A stretch of 8,042 bases of DNA from DAOUBA01 sp034432855 (GTDB lineage: Bacteria > Chloroflexota > Anaerolineae > B4-G1). The notes beneath the pieces are model-generated. The model was given only the letters and a program-made list of their open reading frames with translations, ran no database searches and was not told where the DNA came from. Shown piece by piece: positions 5,595 to 8,042 of this stretch. Position 1 is the stretch's first letter, and every line of letters starts with the position of its first letter. A program made the position numbers and the translations under genes. The stretch spans positions 1 through 8,042 of the forward strand of contig DAOUBA010000242.1 in assembly GCA_034432855.1 (NCBI GenBank). The letters run 5' to 3'.

Positions 5595-6466
5595 TGATCG
5601 CAGTGACGGACCTGAGCAAGACCTACCAGGGCGGCGTGCGCGCCCTGCGCGACGTGACCCTGGAGATCGAAGACGGCATGTTCGGCCTGGTCGGCCCCAA
5701 CGGCGCCGGCAAGACGACGCTCATGCGCATCCTGGCCGGGCTGCTGCGTCCCAGCACAGGCCAGGTGCACGTGCTCGGGTACGACGTGACCACCGCGCAC
5801 GGCAGGCGGGCGGTCAAGGCCGCGCTGGGCTACCTGCCGCAGGAACTGGGGCTGTACCCCGACCTGAGCGGGCGCGAGTTCCTCGACTATGTCGCCATCC
5901 TCAAGGGGCTGGCCGACGGCAAGGCGCGCCGCCAGCAGGTCGGCGAACTGCTGGAAATGGTGGGGTTGGCCGAGGCAGCCGACCGCCGGATCAAGACCTA
6001 CTCCGGCGGGATGAAGCGGCGCGTTGGCGTGGCGCAGGCGCTGCTGGGCGACCCGCGTCTGCTGATCGTGGACGAGCCCACTGCCGGGCTCGACCCGGAG
6101 GAGCGCGTGCGGCTACGTAACCTGCTGGCCGACATGGCGGGACGGCGCACGGTGATTCTCTCCACCCACATCGTCGAGGACGTCAGCCAGACCTGCACCG
6201 ACCTGGCCGTGCTGCACGAAGGGCGCATCCGCTTTCGCGGAGCGCCACGCGCGCTGATCGAGCGGGTGCGCGGCCACGTCTGGACGCTAACGCTGCCGCC
6301 CGGCGAGCGCCCCGACGGCAGCCTCACCGTCGTCTCCACGCTGCGGCTCGACGACCGGGTACAATATCGCGTGGTGGGAGAGCGGGCCGAGCACCCCGCC
6401 GCCGAACCGGCCACGCCCAACCTGGAGGATGGCTACCTGTGGCTGATGCGGGAGGTCACAACGTAG
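5594..6466 (+). CDS. ABC transporter ATP-binding protein
   Basis: A 290-residue cytoplasmic ATPase that would power the two permeases. All motifs are intact: Walker A GPNGAGKTT (34-42), Q-loop Gln83 in LPQELGLYPDLSG, signature YSGGMKRRVGVAQALLG (136-152), Walker B LLIVDEP (156-162) with Glu161, D-loop GLDP, and switch His192 in STHIVED. The YSGGMKRR signature and the LYPDLSGREFLDY segment place it with ATPases of ABC-2 exporters. Residues about 220-290 form a variable C-terminal extension with beta character (VWTLTLPPGERPDGSL), common in this group. The ATG overlaps the permease stop by one base (TGATG), with GGAGGGA at 5578-5584. It is the last gene of the operon. The comparable B. subtilis sigY operon also carries an ABC ATPase and permease (yxlF, yxlG) behind a sigma factor. 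Confidence 0.95.
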   Translation: MIAVTDLSKTYQGGVRALRDVTLEIEDGMFGLVGPNGAGKTTLMRILAGLLRPSTGQVHVLGYDVTTAHGRRAVKAALGYLPQELGLYPDLSGREFLDYVAILKGLADGKARRQQVGELLEMVGLAEAADRRIKTYSGGMKRRVGVAQALLGDPRLLIVDEPTAGLDPEERVRLRNLLADMAGRRTVILSTHIVEDVSQTCTDLAVLHEGRIRFRGAPRALIERVRGHVWTLTLPPGERPDGSLTVVSTLRLDDRVQYRVVGERAEHPAAEPATPNLEDGYLWLMREVTT

Positions 6467-6492
6467 CCGCGTTTCCCGCAGCCACGTCGGAC

Positions 6493-6526
6493 AAAAAAAC
6501 AAGGGGCACATACCTGGCCCCCTTGT
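6493..6526 (-). terminator. Rho-independent terminator of the minus-strand protease operon
   Basis: ACAAGGGG (6499-6506) pairs with CCCCTTGT (6519-6526) around a 12-base loop. On the minus strand the stem is followed directly by a run of T (complement of the A run 6493-6499), the classic terminator form. On the plus strand the sequence after the stem is CGTCTACC, with no T run, so it would be a poor terminator for the ABC operon. Confidence 0.75.
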
Positions 6527-6550
6527 CGTCTACCTTTCCAGCTTTCTACC

Positions 6551-6580
6551 CGGAGCGGGGGCCGATGGGCCCCTGCTCCG
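6551..6580. terminator. Very stable 13-bp hairpin between convergent operons
   Basis: CGGAGCGGGGGCC (6551-6563) and GGCCCCTGCTCCG (6568-6580) pair over all 13 positions with one G-T wobble and a 4-base GATG loop. Neither side has a T run. It lies 19 bp beyond the stop of the minus-strand gene and 84 bp beyond the ATPase stop. It may stop polymerase poorly by itself, or protect mRNA 3' ends from exonucleases on either strand. The termination role is inferred. Confidence 0.5.
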
Positions 6581-6599
6581 AGTATAGCCCACCCGAATG

Positions 6600-7286
6600 C
6601 TAGGGCTGCGTCAACACCGTGCGCTTCTGGGCAACCTGCGCAATCAACGCCTCAAGCGAGACCGGCTCTTTGTCCAGCCAATCGTCGTGGTACAATCCAT
6701 CGCTCCTCAGCACAAGGTACGACTCAGCAGGGAATCCCATAAACATCAGGACGGGGCGCGTCCCATCTCGCCAGATGAGATCTGTCTGGCCGAGAAAGGC
6801 GATCACCTGCTCGCCGACTTCCAGATTGTGGCTGGGCGAACCAGCCATGATGAGACCGGCCGCTGAACCCAGCGGTTGTTCCAGCGGGCTGTTGCCCGAA
6901 ACCGTGACGACCACTGCGTCGCCGACGCCGAGCGTATCCACGATGGGCTGGAGCACCGTCATATCAATTTGGTGTATCGGCACTACGGCGCTTTCGCTAT
7001 CCGCGTCGTCCGCGTCGTCCCAATATTCCCCGCTGTCCTGGTTGAAGCGGGTGGGCGAGACGTTGGTCACTTTCCCCACGAGGATGACGTCGGCCTGGGC
7101 GATCATCTCCTCGCGCGAAATCGCAGCATAACAGGCGTGGGCAATGCGAGAGGCGTCTTGAGATTGGGGGGCTAAATGGGCACCCCTCGCCCCGCGGATC
7201 TCAAGGAACGTCATCGCCAGCCCTGCTACAAGGCCGACGAGCAATGCGCTCGCCACAATGATGACAAACCTCATCCGATTGCTCAT
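6600..7286 (-). CDS. Membrane-anchored extracytoplasmic protein, possibly TIMP/NTR-like (OB-fold)
   Basis: I do not recognise a named family with certainty. The 228-residue product has a basic start and one hydrophobic segment (7-26), an anchor or signal peptide. A linker and the only cysteine follow, Cys52 in AHACYAAISREEMIAQ, then a beta-rich body: ADVILVGKVTNVSP (65-78), an acidic DDADDAD run (90-96), PIHQIDMTVLQPIVD, GDAVVVTVSG, LEVGEQVIAFLG and ESYLVLRSDGLY. Cys, then a helix, then 'AD-V-I-x-x-K-V', a strand ending before a long loop, and 'G-x-x-x-I-A-F-L' resembles the N-terminal OB-fold of TIMPs. That is an inference from pattern only. The gene lies 34 bp after a matrixin protease gene in the same operon, which fits an inhibitor or partner. 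ATG 7286 is preferred: GAGGAGG (7297-7303) is 10 bases upstream, whereas for ATG 7295 it would be only 1 base away. Confidence 0.75.
   Translation of the reverse strand: MSNRMRFVIIVASALLVGLVAGLAMTFLEIRGARGAHLAPQSQDASRIAHACYAAISREEMIAQADVILVGKVTNVSPTRFNQDSGEYWDDADDADSESAVVPIHQIDMTVLQPIVDTLGVGDAVVVTVSGNSPLEQPLGSAAGLIMAGSPSHNLEVGEQVIAFLGQTDLIWRDGTRPVLMFMGFPAESYLVLRSDGLYHDDWLDKEPVSLEALIAQVAQKRTVLTQP
7001..7018. repeat. Two exact copies of a 9-bp unit inside the minus-strand gene
   Basis: CCGCGTCGT occurs at 7001-7009 and again at 7010-7018. On the minus strand it encodes the repeated acidic tripeptide in DDADDAD (residues 90-96 of the membrane-anchored protein). The unit keeps frame, so copy-number change would lengthen or shorten an acidic surface loop without breaking the gene. 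Confidence 0.6.
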
Positions 7287-7320
7287 TGTCGTCATCCCTC
7301 CTCGTGGTTGAACTTGCGGG

Positions 7321-7914
7321 TCACTTTTGCATCCTGTATGCGAACGTTACACCGTTCTTATCGTCCGTCTCAAGCGACCGCTGCCAGGTCACGCCTATGA
7401 AGGCGCCCCCACACATCGTTGCGTTCTGGGCACCCCCGGGGCAATGCGTGAGTTGAGTGTGGCCCAATCCAAGGGCGTGTCCGAACTCGTGCGCCGCGAT
7501 CGATTGCGCATCATACTGAGTGCTCCCCGGAGTGCCTGTGCCCGTGTACCAGTTCTCGGCGCTGTCGTACCGGATAATGAATTGGACTATGTAGGGCGGA
7601 ACTCCAGATGTCCACAGGTCGGTGTATGCTATGACACGACCTGGACCATCGTACGGCGCCCATTCAACCCTGTTGCTAGAGTTAACGAACTTGACAAAAG
7701 TCCAACTCGATGTGGGCACGTCGGTCCAAACGTTTGCGCCGCGATCTGTCGGCCCCTGGAAAGCCACCGGTAGACTGGCGGCGTAGTAATAAGTTGCGCT
7801 CGGCGTTGCCCAAGTATAAAATAGCGTGAAAGCCCTGGCAACTCGCCACGTCGCCAATGCCGTAACTAATGCCAGCATCGGAATGAGCACTGCCTTTAGC
7901 ATACGAACTCTCAC
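7321..7914 (-). CDS. Secreted matrixin-like zinc metalloprotease
   Basis: A 197-residue exported metzincin. Residues 1-28 are a signal peptide: basic MRVRMLK, a hydrophobic core to about 22, and a likely cut after VARA. The active site is HEFGHALGLGH (142-152): three zinc-binding His, catalytic Glu143, and the metzincin Gly. Met167 in NATMCGG is the probable Met-turn, and SLETDDKNGVTFAY (180-193) matches the matrixin C-terminal helix (DDxxGIxxLY). Cys158 and Cys168 may form a disulfide around the Met-turn. No cysteine-switch prodomain or haemopexin domain is present, so the protein is little more than a catalytic domain. Start GTG 7914 is chosen because AAGGAGG (7921-7927) is six bases upstream. 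Upstream GTG 7941 would lie before that site, and ATG 7902 is too far from it. It is the first gene of a two-gene operon. The substrate is unknown. Confidence 0.88.
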   Translation of the reverse strand: MRVRMLKAVLIPMLALVTALATWRVARAFTLFYTWATPSATYYYAASLPVAFQGPTDRGANVWTDVPTSSWTFVKFVNSSNRVEWAPYDGPGRVIAYTDLWTSGVPPYIVQFIIRYDSAENWYTGTGTPGSTQYDAQSIAAHEFGHALGLGHTQLTHCPGGAQNATMCGGAFIGVTWQRSLETDDKNGVTFAYRMQK

Positions 7915-7986
7915 GGGAATCCTCCTTAAAAACCATAGCACCCTTCAGGGACGGTTCGTATTCTCCAAGAGTTGGATTTGCCTGTC

Positions 7987-7995
7987 ATTATACCA
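7987..7995 (-). promoter_or_regulatory. Extended -10 promoter of the protease operon
   Basis: On the minus strand TGGTATAAT (7995-7987) is a perfect extended -10 (TGnTATAAT). The hexamer 17 bp upstream does not resemble TTGACA. The start would be near 7980, with a leader of about 66 nt to GTG 7914. A perfect -10 with no -35 suggests help from an activator, and the phased repeats just upstream fit that. Confidence 0.65.
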
Positions 7996-8013
7996 CACCT
8001 TCATCCGGACTTG

Positions 8014-8042
8014 GTATCAGAACCGTATCCGTTTTGTATCCG
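8014..8042. promoter_or_regulatory. Three GTATC direct repeats with 11-bp period, probable activator site
   Basis: GTATC occurs at 8014-8018, 8025-8029 and 8036-8040, exactly 11 bp apart. The last two extend to GTATCCG. They cover about -34 to -62 relative to the predicted start of the protease operon, where a -35 box is missing. An 11-bp direct repeat is the arrangement bound by OmpR/PhoP-type response regulators. The array may continue past the window edge. Confidence 0.45.

Noticed and set aside
6597..7175. Plus-strand open frames opposite the membrane-anchored protein
   Set aside because: The minus-strand gene has a signal/anchor segment, a ribosome site and a terminator. The plus frames have none of these.
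7951..8026. ACGGTTC (7951-7957) and GAACCGT (8020-8026) flanking the protease promoter
   Set aside because: A 7-bp inverted match over about 70 bp is fairly likely by chance, and neither arm extends. DNA looping would be speculation.

Overview
The window is GC-rich bacterial DNA, dense in genes, with strong GGAGG-type ribosome sites and housekeeping-sigma-like promoters. Chloroflexota (Anaerolineae or relatives) is my best guess. It rests on gene style: an ADSL-type PurB, a DUF433/DUF5615 toxin-antitoxin pair, an ECF-sigma/ABC operon, and secreted matrixin-like proteins. No marker gene proves it. There are no rRNA or tRNA genes, CRISPR arrays or insertion sequences.

Layout. Positions 1-108 look like the last 35 codons of a gene running in from the left. 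A non-coding spacer (109-338) holds a degenerate 9-bp TTTCG repeat and a good promoter for purB (339-1757, adenylosuccinate lyase). purB converges, with a 3-bp gap, on a minus-strand toxin-antitoxin operon. That operon has a DUF433-type antitoxin with an extra RHH-like N-terminus (2101-2532) followed by a DUF5615 PIN-like toxin (1761-2108). Its promoter is nearly consensus and a perfect palindrome lies across the -35 box.

Divergent from it is a tightly overlapped plus-strand operon (2689-6466): an ECF sigma factor, a zinc-finger anti-sigma factor whose C-terminal half is a polytopic membrane domain, two ABC-2-type permeases, and an ABC ATPase. Every gene junction overlaps, so the products are probably made together. 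The simplest model is a transporter whose membrane part is physically tied to control of its own sigma factor. The anti-sigma membrane domain carries the same acidic/Leu/Pro loop pattern as the two permeases.

A 133-bp spacer (6467-6599) holds two strong hairpins, one a Rho-independent terminator for the minus strand. Beyond it is a minus-strand two-gene operon: a small secreted matrixin-type zinc metalloprotease (7321-7914), then a membrane-anchored extracytoplasmic protein (6600-7286). The second protein's layout (Cys, then an 'ADVILVGKV' strand and a beta-rich body) recalls the TIMP/NTR OB-fold inhibitors of matrix metalloproteases. The promoter of this operon has an extended -10, no recognisable -35, and three GTATC direct repeats exactly 11 bp apart just upstream, which looks like an activator site.

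The two most promising systems are the sigma/anti-sigma-permease/ABC operon and the matrixin plus putative inhibitor pair. Functions of both are inferred from motifs and context.
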